Shown: piece by piece, positions 7,401 through 13,500 of the stretch
Layout: every line of letters starts with the position of its first letter
Position numbering within the stretch: position 1 is the stretch's first letter
NCBI GenBank assembly: GCA_036401335.1
Contig: DASWVC010000120.1
Coordinates: 1-21,819, forward strand
Direction: 5' to 3'
Length of the DNA: 21,819 nt
Source: DASWVC01 sp036401335
GTDB lineage: Bacteria; Verrucomicrobiota; Verrucomicrobiia; Chthoniobacterales; JAFAMB01
Translations under genes and position numbers: made by a program
Notes under the pieces: model-generated
Told to the model about the DNA's origin: nothing
The model's input: only the letters and a program-made list of their open reading frames with translations
The model's database searches: none

Positions 7401-10400
7401 CCGGTCAGGCCGCTCCCGACAGGATCAGGAGCAGCTCCCTCCCTGGCCGCCTCCGATCCGCCGGTCGAGCGTTTACGCGTCTTGATCGCACGTTCCGGTG
7501 CAGTGGACGACCTTCAAGTTGTCCCTGCGACCGAGCGCAACCTTGGCGCCCATGAAATCCGCATCGCCGTGGAAGCGGCTTCGGTGATGCTTGCGGACCT
7601 GCTCTGTGTAAGCGGCCTTTATCCGACGCTGCCGGCATACCCGTTCACCCCGGGGTTTGAGGTCGCGGGGACCGTTGAAGCGGTGGGTGCGGACATTCGC
7701 GGATTTCAGCTTGGCGACCGTGTTTTCGGGATGACCGGCGCGAACCTCGGCGGCCACGCCGCAACCGCACAGGTCGAGGCGCAATACGTGGCCCCGATCC
7801 CTGAAGCACTGGATTTCGAACAGGCCTGCGCCTTGCCGGTTCCGTTCCTGACCGCCAATCATGCGCTTTTCGAAGTTGGCAGACTGAGGGGCGGCGAAAC
7901 CGTCCTGATCCATTCCGCAGGAAGTTGCACCGGTCAGATGGCCGTCCAGCTTGCACGAAGGGCCGGCGCACGGGTGGTGGCGACGGTCGGTTCCGTCGAC
8001 AAGATCGCCAGGGTGCACCAACTCGGCGCCGAGCAGGTTTTTAATTACCGGTCTCCGGACGTCTGGGCGGAGCTTCGGGCTTCGCCTCTGGCCGGAAAGG
8101 TCAACGTCGTTCTCAACCTGTTGAGCGGATCGCTCCGGGATCAACCGCTGGCCCTGTTGGCATCCGGGGGACGCTTCCTGGATTTGGCGGTGGCCGGGCT
8201 CAGGCTCGCACCGCCCTTCGACTTTTCTGCCCTTGCAGAGAACCGCGGGTACTTCGGGATCGATTGCCGGCGGCTGGCTTTACAGCAACCATCCTGGGTA
8301 GGGGAGGGCCTGCAAAAGCTCATCGCCATGCTGGCCGCGGGCGAGGTTAAGCCGCTTCCCGTCACCGACCGATTTTCTCTCCGCGACGCACCAGCGGCGT
8401 ACCGGCTGCTCGAGTCCCGGACTCCCTTCGGCAGAATCGTGCTGTTGCCCCGGGCGCAGGGTGCAACGGATAAAGGGCGCGGGACCGTTCGGCCGAGCGT
8501 TCATACCCATGCGCGGCCGGAACCAACGCCGGGATACCCTCCGATCGCCGTAGTGGGGTTCGCGGGCCGTTTTCCGGGTGCTCCCGACCCGGAAGCCCTT
8601 TGGCGGAACCTGGCCGCAGGCAGGATGAGCAACACCGGCGTACCCGCTGAACGCCGGTCCTGGCGTGGTTTTGCCGCTGGGGAAAACGGGATGGGAGACG
8701 CCGATCGCCAAGGCGGTTTTCTCGATGCCATCGCCCGGTTTGACGCCGCATTTTTCCGCGTGGCGAGACCCGAAGCCGAGATGATGGATCCCCAGCACCG
8801 CCTGTTTCTCCAAGAAGCTTGGCGGGCGATCGAAGACGCCGGATATTCATCCCTCGAGCTCGCGAACCGGGCGTGCGGCATTTTCGTGGGGGTCGGGCCG
8901 GCCGATTATTATGCCGGGATACCCGAGCCGGATGAACACAGCCTCATCGGAAACCTGAGTTCCGGGTTGACGGCCAGGCTGGCTTACCACCTGAACTGGA
9001 CGGGCCCTTGCCTGGCCGTGGATACCGCTTGCGCCTCTTCTTTTACCGCGCTTCACCTGGCTTGCGCCAGTTTGCACCGAGGCGAGTGCGACCTTGCCCT
9101 GGTTGGCGGAGTCAACGTCGCTGCGAGTTCCAAGGTTTTCGCCGCAACCAAACGCATGGGCCTCCTCGCCTTATCCGGGCGCTGCCGCACGTTCGACGCA
9201 GAAGCAGACGGCTGGGTGATCGGTGAGGCAGTGGCGGCGATCGTGCTTAAACCCCTGGAAACGGCCGAGCGGGACGGCGACCATATTCGCGGGGTGATTC
9301 GATTCTCCGGGATGAACCAGGACGGGGCCAAGAACGGATTGACGGCCCCGAGCGCCGCTGCCCAGAGCGCGTTGCAGCGCGGGATCTATGAACAATCGGG
9401 CATTAACCCGGAAACCGTCGATCTCATCGAAATCCACGGAACGAGCAGCCGGTTAGGCGACGAAATCGAAGTCACGGCCCTGAAGGATACCTTTGCCCAG
9501 TTTACGTCGAAGACGCAGTTCTGCGCGCTCGGTTCCCTGAAACCTAACATCGGCCATCCCATTGCCGCAGCCGGAGTGACCTGCCTGATCAAGGTCTTGC
9601 TCGCGTTGCAGCACCAAAAAATTCCTCCGGTGGCCGGCCTCGAATCCGTCAACCCGGCGCTGCAACTCGACCGCAGCCCATTCTTGCTGAATACCGAGCT
9701 ATTGACCTGGAAAGGGCAGGGGACCCGGCCCCGCCGCGCGGCAATCAACGGTCTAAGTGCGACCGGGACAAATTGCCACCTGATCGTGGACGAGTACGTT
9801 GCCTTCCCGGGAGGTCAGGGGACGATTCGCGAAGCGTCCGTTTCGGTCTTGTTGGTGCTTTCCGCGCGCCAGGAGGCGGCTTTACGGACCTCGGCATCGA
9901 ATTTGCTCAGGTTCTTTCAAGAAAATCCGGGCGTTCCGTTGCGAGACGTCGCCTTTACGCTTCAGGTCGGCCGGGAAGCGATGGCGGAGCGCCTGGCCCT
10001 GGTCGTTGCTTCTCCGGCGGAAGCCAAGGCGAGATTGTCCGAGTTCCTGCAAGACACGACGGCGGACGGATATTTCCGAGGCCGTGCGGCAGGTTCTGAT
10101 GAGACGTTCTCGCCGCTGCTCTCCGGCGCCGAAGGAAACGATTTCTTCTCGGCCCTTATCCGGAACCGATCGTATGAAAAGCTTGCCCGTTTGTGGACCC
10201 GAGGCGTGGCCGTTGATTGGCGATTGCTTTACCAGACGGAGGTTCCCCGCCGTGTGCCGCTCCCGACCTACCCGTTCTCCGGCGAGGATTACTGGCACCC
10301 CGGAATTGCCGGTCCCGCCAAACCCGCCGACGGCCCTCCCTTCGCTGGTAAGAATGGCGACGCCCACCCGCCCCGCCGGGAACCCGGCAGGCCGGCGGGG

Positions 10401-13187
10401 ATTGAACCGCTCCCTTCCGGCTCGTTGCTTGAGGCGCTTCGCGCCAGCGTGGCGGAAGTTTTGCGCACCGAGCCGGCCGAGATCCGGGCCGACGATGATC
10501 TGGCACGCCATGGGTTCGGCTCATTGTACGTGCTGCGGGTTGTCGAAACCTTTGAACGCCTGACCGGTGTGCGGACCCCAGTCCGCCTCTTTTTTGAAGA
10601 ACGGACGCTTCGCCGGATCTCTGCAAAGCTGGTGCCCGCCTCTGGCCCTTCCAATGGCAGCCCCAAGCCTGAGGCGGCCGCTGACGCCGGGGATCAGCCC
10701 GCCGCACTCCCAGACACATTTCCGCTGACGGAAGCCCAGAGAGCGGTGTGGTCCACCCAGATGTCCTTCCCGGGAAGCACGGCTTACCACCTCCCTCTGG
10801 CGGTCCTGTGGAACGGGAGATTGGACGTTGATCGCCTGCGCCTTGTCCTTGGGCGCATCGCTGCGGACCAGCCCGCTCTCCGCACCACGTTTCAATCCGA
10901 TGCCCACGGAGTGATGCAGGTCGTTCATCCAAGCCTGCCGCTCGATGTCCAATACCGGCGCGTGGAGGGCGCCGCCGCTCAGGCCATCGACGCAATCCAT
11001 GAACTCAGTACCCCGCCGTTTGATCTCGACCACGGGCCCCTCTGGCGGGCCTGCGTTCTGAGCGGCGACGGGGATCGCGACGTTCTCTTCCTGCACATTC
11101 ACCACTTGGTTTTTGATGGCCGCTCCCTGGAGTTGCTGCTGTCGGAAATTGAGCGTCGTTACGGGGCCACCGCGGATTCCTGGCAGCGCCGGGTTCCGGA
11201 GCGCACCCTGACCGGTTTTGCAGAGCTCGAACGTGGTTACCTGGCAAGTGACCGCTCCAGGGAGGACCACGCTTTCTGGCTCAAAGAGTTTCCCGATGGA
11301 TTCGCTCCTTTCCGGGCCGCGGCCGCCCCAGAACCATCCAGGCCAGAGCCGGGCCGGTTGTTCCATGCCAACATTTCAAAACGTCTGATCCATGATCTCG
11401 AAGCATTGGCCGTGAACCGACGCGTCACGTTGCAAGCGGTTTTCCTGACCGCCTTTCAGGTCGTGTTGGCGCAAGCAGCCGCCGCCGAGGAGGTCGTTAC
11501 CGGAATCGCTGTCGATGCCAGACCTTCCACCGAGTTCGCTCAAACCATCGGCTTCTTTGTCAACGTGTTGCCCATCCGGTTGCGGATCGAGGCGGGGACA
11601 CCTTTTCAGAGCCTCCTCGCCCAGACCTTTGACCGTGTCATTGCCACGTTGGAGCACCGGCAGTTCCCGCTCCGCCGCGTGGTGCAAACGCTTTCAGAGA
11701 TCGGGAAACCTGCGGTCCTGCCCTCCGCCTTTTATTTCCAGACCTGGCAGACGCCCGAACACTGCGAGTTCGCGGATCGTCTTCTGCCGCAGGTTCACCA
11801 GACCGGCGAGTTCGACCTGGTATTCGAAGTCATGCAATCTCCCGGCGACTGGCACCTCCATGTCAAGTACCGGCCGGCCGCGTTCGCCGATCGGGACGCG
11901 GAACACCTGGCCGTTAAGTACCTGGGTCTTCTGGAAACCATCTGTGCCCAGCCCGAGATCCGGCCGGGCCCGCTCCAGCCGAGGGCAGCCGCCGCGCCGG
12001 AAACCCTCGAGGTCGATCAGCCAACCGCCCGTGCCGAGGCAAGCAACCACAGCTGCGTCCACCATCTGATCGATGAGCAAGCGTGCCTGACCCCGGAGCC
12101 GGCGGCGGTAATTTTCCGCGGCCAGGAACTCACTTATCAGGCTTTGCAACAGCGGACCAACCAATTGGCGCATCACCTCCTTAAACTTGGCGTTACGCGC
12201 GGTTCGCCGGTTGGGGTCTGTGTCGACCGATCCCTGGAGATGCTCGTGAGTTTGATTGCGGTGTGGAAGGCCGGGGCGCCTTACGTTCCGCTCGACCCGA
12301 CTCATCCTGACGAACGCCTTGCCTTCGTCACCCGCGATTCGGGCATGACTCACCTGATCACACGCGCCGAAAGCCGGTTCCGCCCCCCCGGTGTCCAGTT
12401 GCTGGATCTTGACGCCAACGCGGAGGACATCCAACGGTGCCCGACAGATAGCCCGGATCTCCCCGGTTCTTCGGAGGACCTTGCGTATGTCATTTACACC
12501 TCCGGCTCCACCGGTCAGCCGAAAGGCGTACAGATCAGGCAGCGCAGCTTGCGAAACTTCCTGCTCAGCATGGCTCAGCAGCCGGGGTGCACGTCAAAAG
12601 ACTACGTTCTGGCGGCTACCACCGTCTGTTTCGACATCGCAGCCCTTGAATTCTTTCTGCCGTTAATCACCGGCGCACGGGTGGAAATACTTCCGGAGGA
12701 GACGGTTAAAGGTGGGGTGCGGTTCCGGGAGAAAGTGGAGCGGTCCGGGGCCACGCTGGTGCAAGGCACCCCGTCGACCTGGCGGATGTTGCTTGCCGCG
12801 GACCTGGGCGCCGTTCCGGGCCTGAAGATTCTATGCGGCGGCGAGCCGTGGGATCAGAAGCTTGCCGGCGAGTTGCTGAAGCGCGGGGCAGAAGTTTGGA
12901 ACATGTACGGTCCGACGGAGACAACGGTGTGGTCCGCAATCCAGAAGGTACAACCAAACCAGCCAATCCGTTTGGGAGAACCAATCGCCAACACCCGTTT
13001 TTACGTGCTCGATCCCTCAATGAAACCGGTGCCGTCCGGGGAGATCGGTGAGCTCTGGATCGGCGGCGATGGACTGGCCAAAGGTTACGTGAATCGGCCG
13101 GACCTCACCCGGGATCGGTTCGTGCCGGATCCCGCCCGAGCGGGAGAACTCATTTACAAGACCGGAGACCTCGTCAGGTATGTATGA
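4416..13187 (+). CDS. Trans-AT PKS/NRPS megasynthase 1: ACP-KS-ACP-ACP-ER-KS-ACP-C-A(core)
   Basis: This 2923-residue protein carries, in order: ACP1 (about 4-78), KS1 (121-545) with flanking linker to 692, tandem ACP2 (790-862) and ACP3 (905-980), an MDR-type ER (1017-1346), KS2 (1375-1793) with linker to 1960, ACP4 (2003-2072), a condensation domain (2100-2515), and an adenylation domain from 2548 that stops at 2923. No AT domain follows either KS, so malonyl transfer must come from a trans-AT. No KR or DH is present. The protein ends at ...YKTGDLVRYV, in the middle of an adenylation domain whose C-terminal subdomain is encoded by the next, overlapping frame. The start ATG overlaps the ligase stop by ATGA. 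It likely accepts the starter from the ligase, elongates twice and sets up amide formation with glycine on the next protein's PCP. Confidence 0.95.
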   Translation: MNEDVAGRLRLKLGEQLSLPLTAADDGTAFLELGLDSVIATEFIEFIRREFAPELRVSVLFDHPTIAALARQVVEHIKARTVAAEFADEVRPAISPDYRPVAPVAVSAETERCPEVFTLPLPIAVVGMSGRFPGADNLADFWRNLAEGVCSITGVPAERSRYWQPSGLNSTVNAVPRRGGFLRDIERFDPLFFGISPKEAAAMDPQQRLFLEEAWRALEDAAYAGGDLSGCRCGVYAGIMNTDYQDLLIQANAFTPDVYELMGSAGSMLAARIAYHLNLRGPAITVDTSCSSGLVAVHLACRALQQGEIDLALAGGVTLYLTERRFRLMGDAGMLAGSGQCRPFDDAADGMVPGETAAVIVLKRLPDAVAEHDAIYGIIQASGMGHSGKTNGITAPSSNSQQELITRVHRQAGVTAHPPQYIEAHGTGTKLGDPIEAEALARAFANITPPPPGIRLGTVKANIGHAAAAAGLAGLIKVLLALRAQVIPPQIGFSTLNRHIDLTGTPLLINTAPAPWNRMPDVPRRAAVSAFGFSGTNAHVVVQEAPAPELQAECGVDGGFWIVLSARTEEALGRKAADLRHWCDAPGQSTSLVDLSFTLSTGRTAFEERLAFRVRRLEEVRAGLLQFLNRHDTPFEMFRGRVLPGTHRAADGKELGLSWVAGQDVNWRELYRGLAPRKLHLPVYPFAGENYWYDTLQSPSRPAKKDGSRPADLPVQPPSDAFPDTSQRVRLKPLLHNASQAASGRPDGSKSSRPVNLVAVGDASTEPAVQTPFEPACTGLPPSGLVESASAMKVRLRKVVADALFLRETQLSDDSRLVDLGLDSIVAVEIAKGISAEFGVSVPAARLYDHPSLQQLLEYVHATVRAGPGEAPVANTPPLSLASPADSTNPVSADTIPIGSGLPGLRHLTARIRSHLARTLFLEEHKIGESRFADLGLDSILAVNLIKELNAEFATNLSAATVHRYPTTRELARHLQQTLAATRADLPVEAPSDDAPVRPLPTGSGAAPSLAASDPPVERLRVLIARSGAVDDLQVVPATERNLGAHEIRIAVEAASVMLADLLCVSGLYPTLPAYPFTPGFEVAGTVEAVGADIRGFQLGDRVFGMTGANLGGHAATAQVEAQYVAPIPEALDFEQACALPVPFLTANHALFEVGRLRGGETVLIHSAGSCTGQMAVQLARRAGARVVATVGSVDKIARVHQLGAEQVFNYRSPDVWAELRASPLAGKVNVVLNLLSGSLRDQPLALLASGGRFLDLAVAGLRLAPPFDFSALAENRGYFGIDCRRLALQQPSWVGEGLQKLIAMLAAGEVKPLPVTDRFSLRDAPAAYRLLESRTPFGRIVLLPRAQGATDKGRGTVRPSVHTHARPEPTPGYPPIAVVGFAGRFPGAPDPEALWRNLAAGRMSNTGVPAERRSWRGFAAGENGMGDADRQGGFLDAIARFDAAFFRVARPEAEMMDPQHRLFLQEAWRAIEDAGYSSLELANRACGIFVGVGPADYYAGIPEPDEHSLIGNLSSGLTARLAYHLNWTGPCLAVDTACASSFTALHLACASLHRGECDLALVGGVNVAASSKVFAATKRMGLLALSGRCRTFDAEADGWVIGEAVAAIVLKPLETAERDGDHIRGVIRFSGMNQDGAKNGLTAPSAAAQSALQRGIYEQSGINPETVDLIEIHGTSSRLGDEIEVTALKDTFAQFTSKTQFCALGSLKPNIGHPIAAAGVTCLIKVLLALQHQKIPPVAGLESVNPALQLDRSPFLLNTELLTWKGQGTRPRRAAINGLSATGTNCHLIVDEYVAFPGGQGTIREASVSVLLVLSARQEAALRTSASNLLRFFQENPGVPLRDVAFTLQVGREAMAERLALVVASPAEAKARLSEFLQDTTADGYFRGRAAGSDETFSPLLSGAEGNDFFSALIRNRSYEKLARLWTRGVAVDWRLLYQTEVPRRVPLPTYPFSGEDYWHPGIAGPAKPADGPPFAGKNGDAHPPRREPGRPAGIEPLPSGSLLEALRASVAEVLRTEPAEIRADDDLARHGFGSLYVLRVVETFERLTGVRTPVRLFFEERTLRRISAKLVPASGPSNGSPKPEAAADAGDQPAALPDTFPLTEAQRAVWSTQMSFPGSTAYHLPLAVLWNGRLDVDRLRLVLGRIAADQPALRTTFQSDAHGVMQVVHPSLPLDVQYRRVEGAAAQAIDAIHELSTPPFDLDHGPLWRACVLSGDGDRDVLFLHIHHLVFDGRSLELLLSEIERRYGATADSWQRRVPERTLTGFAELERGYLASDRSREDHAFWLKEFPDGFAPFRAAAAPEPSRPEPGRLFHANISKRLIHDLEALAVNRRVTLQAVFLTAFQVVLAQAAAAEEVVTGIAVDARPSTEFAQTIGFFVNVLPIRLRIEAGTPFQSLLAQTFDRVIATLEHRQFPLRRVVQTLSEIGKPAVLPSAFYFQTWQTPEHCEFADRLLPQVHQTGEFDLVFEVMQSPGDWHLHVKYRPAAFADRDAEHLAVKYLGLLETICAQPEIRPGPLQPRAAAAPETLEVDQPTARAEASNHSCVHHLIDEQACLTPEPAAVIFRGQELTYQALQQRTNQLAHHLLKLGVTRGSPVGVCVDRSLEMLVSLIAVWKAGAPYVPLDPTHPDERLAFVTRDSGMTHLITRAESRFRPPGVQLLDLDANAEDIQRCPTDSPDLPGSSEDLAYVIYTSGSTGQPKGVQIRQRSLRNFLLSMAQQPGCTSKDYVLAATTVCFDIAALEFFLPLITGARVEILPEETVKGGVRFREKVERSGATLVQGTPSTWRMLLAADLGAVPGLKILCGGEPWDQKLAGELLKRGAEVWNMYGPTETTVWSAIQKVQPNQPIRLGEPIANTRFYVLDPSMKPVPSGEIGELWIGGDGLAKGYVNRPDLTRDRFVPDPARAGELIYKTGDLVRYV
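4425..4649 (+). other. ACP1, N-terminal starter carrier domain
   Basis: Residues 4-78 form a carrier domain with the phosphopantetheine serine in LGLDS (Ser37), followed by a typical LFDHPTI helix segment. It opens the megasynthase and follows the ligase gene directly, with no cis loading domain. It is therefore the obvious acceptor for the ligase-activated starter. The residue six positions after Ser is Phe, not the Trp flag of beta-branching ACPs. Confidence 0.88.
4776..6491 (+). other. KS1 plus trans-AT flanking linker
   Basis: The ketosynthase (121-545) has the complete triad: Cys290 in VDTSCSSG, His425 in EAHGTGT and His465 in NIGH. It should be active in condensation. It is followed by a flanking subdomain (about 551-692) ending LPVYPFAGENYW, with no AT domain, as in trans-AT synthases. 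It receives the starter chain from ACP1. Confidence 0.93.
6783..7355 (+). other. Tandem carrier domains ACP2-ACP3
   Basis: Two consecutive carrier domains have phosphopantetheine serines Ser824 (DLGLDSIVAV) and Ser939 (DLGLDSILAV). They are separated by a Pro/Ser/Ala-rich linker and preceded by another of about 100 residues. Tandem ACPs in trans-AT systems often mark beta-branching or high-flux modules. The Trp expected six residues after Ser in beta-branching ACPs is Ile in ACP2 and Leu in ACP3, which argues against that role. Confidence 0.92.
7464..8453 (+). other. Cis enoyl reductase domain (MDR / quinone-oxidoreductase type)
   Basis: Residues 1017-1346 match PKS enoyl reductases of the medium-chain dehydrogenase superfamily: YPFTPGFEVAGTVEAVG, GDRVFGM, the PVPFLTANHALF region, and an NADPH-binding segment. 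That segment reads HSAGSCTG (1166-1173) instead of the usual HAAAGGVG, with two of the glycines replaced by Ser and Cys. The domain lies after the tandem ACPs instead of between DH and KR, and the module has neither DH nor KR. Its substrate may be made by trans enzymes or by HMG-CoA-synthase-type beta-branching. Confidence 0.88.
8538..10295 (+). other. KS2 plus trans-AT flanking linker
   Basis: The triad is present: Cys1539 in VDTACASS, His1674 in EIHGTSS and His1714 in NIGH. Surrounding motifs are divergent: the usual HGTGTxLGDPIE reads HGTSSRLGDEIE, and the C-terminal GxSGTNAH reads SATGTNCH. The linker ends LPTYPFSGEDYW (Trp1960), and no AT, KR or DH follows. It probably condenses and passes a beta-keto chain to ACP4 and the C domain; a transfer-only role is possible. 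Confidence 0.9.
10422..10631 (+). other. ACP4 with atypical GFGS motif
   Basis: Residues 2003-2072 form a carrier domain between KS2 and the condensation domain. The phosphopantetheine site is GFGS (Ser2036), so the nearly invariant Asp before Ser is Gly. The serine itself is kept. Its position makes it the donor carrier for amide formation. Confidence 0.8.
10713..11960 (+). other. Condensation (C) domain
   Basis: Residues 2100-2515 begin with FPLTEAQRAVW and contain the catalytic HHLVFDG motif (His2229-Gly2235), matching the HHxxxDG consensus. GIAVDARP and GFFVNVLPIR correspond to later C motifs. It should couple the polyketide on ACP4 to the amino acid on the PCP of the second protein. Confidence 0.92.
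12057..13184 (+). other. Adenylation domain, N-terminal core only (glycine-like code)
   Basis: The core has A3 YTSGSTGQPKG (2694-2704), A5 NMYGPTETT (2829-2837) and A7 YKTGD (2914-2918), then stops after RYV. Aligning by hand to GrsA gives the pocket Asp2740, Ile2741, Leu2744, Gln2783, Leu2806, Gly2808, Met2830, Val2838 and Trp2839, with Lys100 of the next protein as the tenth residue. D-I-L-Q-L-G-M-V-W-K is close to the known glycine code D-I-L-Q-L-G-L-I-W-K. Motifs A8-A10 are missing from this polypeptide and occur in the overlapping downstream frame. Confidence 0.88.
13180..13187 (+). other. ATGTATGA stop/start overlap splitting an adenylation domain
   Basis: The upstream frame ends Tyr-Val-TGA (13185-13187). 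The downstream frame offers ATG at 13180 and reads Met-Tyr-Glu-Phe-Ile-Gly-Arg-Val-Asp. In intact adenylation domains about five residues (of the LPDGN type) lie between RY and the following xEF-GR segment; here only one nucleotide remains. GGAG lies 12 nt upstream of the ATG, a weak ribosome site, so reinitiation would depend mainly on coupling. This is either a real gene boundary or the footprint of a deletion of about 14 nt. Confidence 0.85.
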
Positions 13188-13500
13188 ATTCATTGGTCGA
13201 GTCGACCAACAGGTAAAAGTCCGCGGCTTTCGGGTTGAGCTTGGCGAGATCGAAACCGTTTTGGGTAGTCTTCCCGGCGTCCGTGCGGCGGCCGTGGTGC
13301 AGAGGGTTGATTCCAGTGGTCACGCCATGCTGGTTGCGTTCTGGGTGCCTCAGGAATCCCGGCGGCCCGCTGCTTCGTCGGAACGGTTCACGGCACAGCT
13401 GAAAACACGTCTGCCGGACTACATGGTTCCGGTGCGCTTCGAGGCTTTGCGTGCCCTCCCATTGACCCCCAACGCGAAAGTGGATCGGCAGTTTCTGAAG
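13180..13500 (+). other. Adenylation domain, detached C-terminal subdomain
   Basis: Residues 1-107 start MYEFIGRVDQQ and include A8 (GRVDQQVKVRGFRVELGEIE, from residue 6), LPDYMVPVRF (A9) and PNAKVDR with Lys100 (A10), the catalytic lysine of adenylate formation. In intact enzymes this mobile subdomain pivots on a hinge in the A8 motif, so the chain break falls just before the natural hinge. Confidence 0.88.

Noticed and set aside
5842..9610. Near-identical short DNA stretches shared by KS domains
   Set aside because: They encode conserved KS motifs (for example the IKVLLAL segment) and need no mobile element or recombination to explain them.
9799..10563. 254-codon plus-strand ORF
   Set aside because: Shadow frame inside megasynthase 1, over the KS2 linker and ACP4; Arg/Ser/Pro-rich with no motif.
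13170..13195. Programmed ribosomal frameshift at the adenylation break
   Set aside because: No slippery heptamer or strong downstream structure is apparent, and a +1 shift would still leave the turn about five residues short. A coupled restart or a deletion explains the site better.
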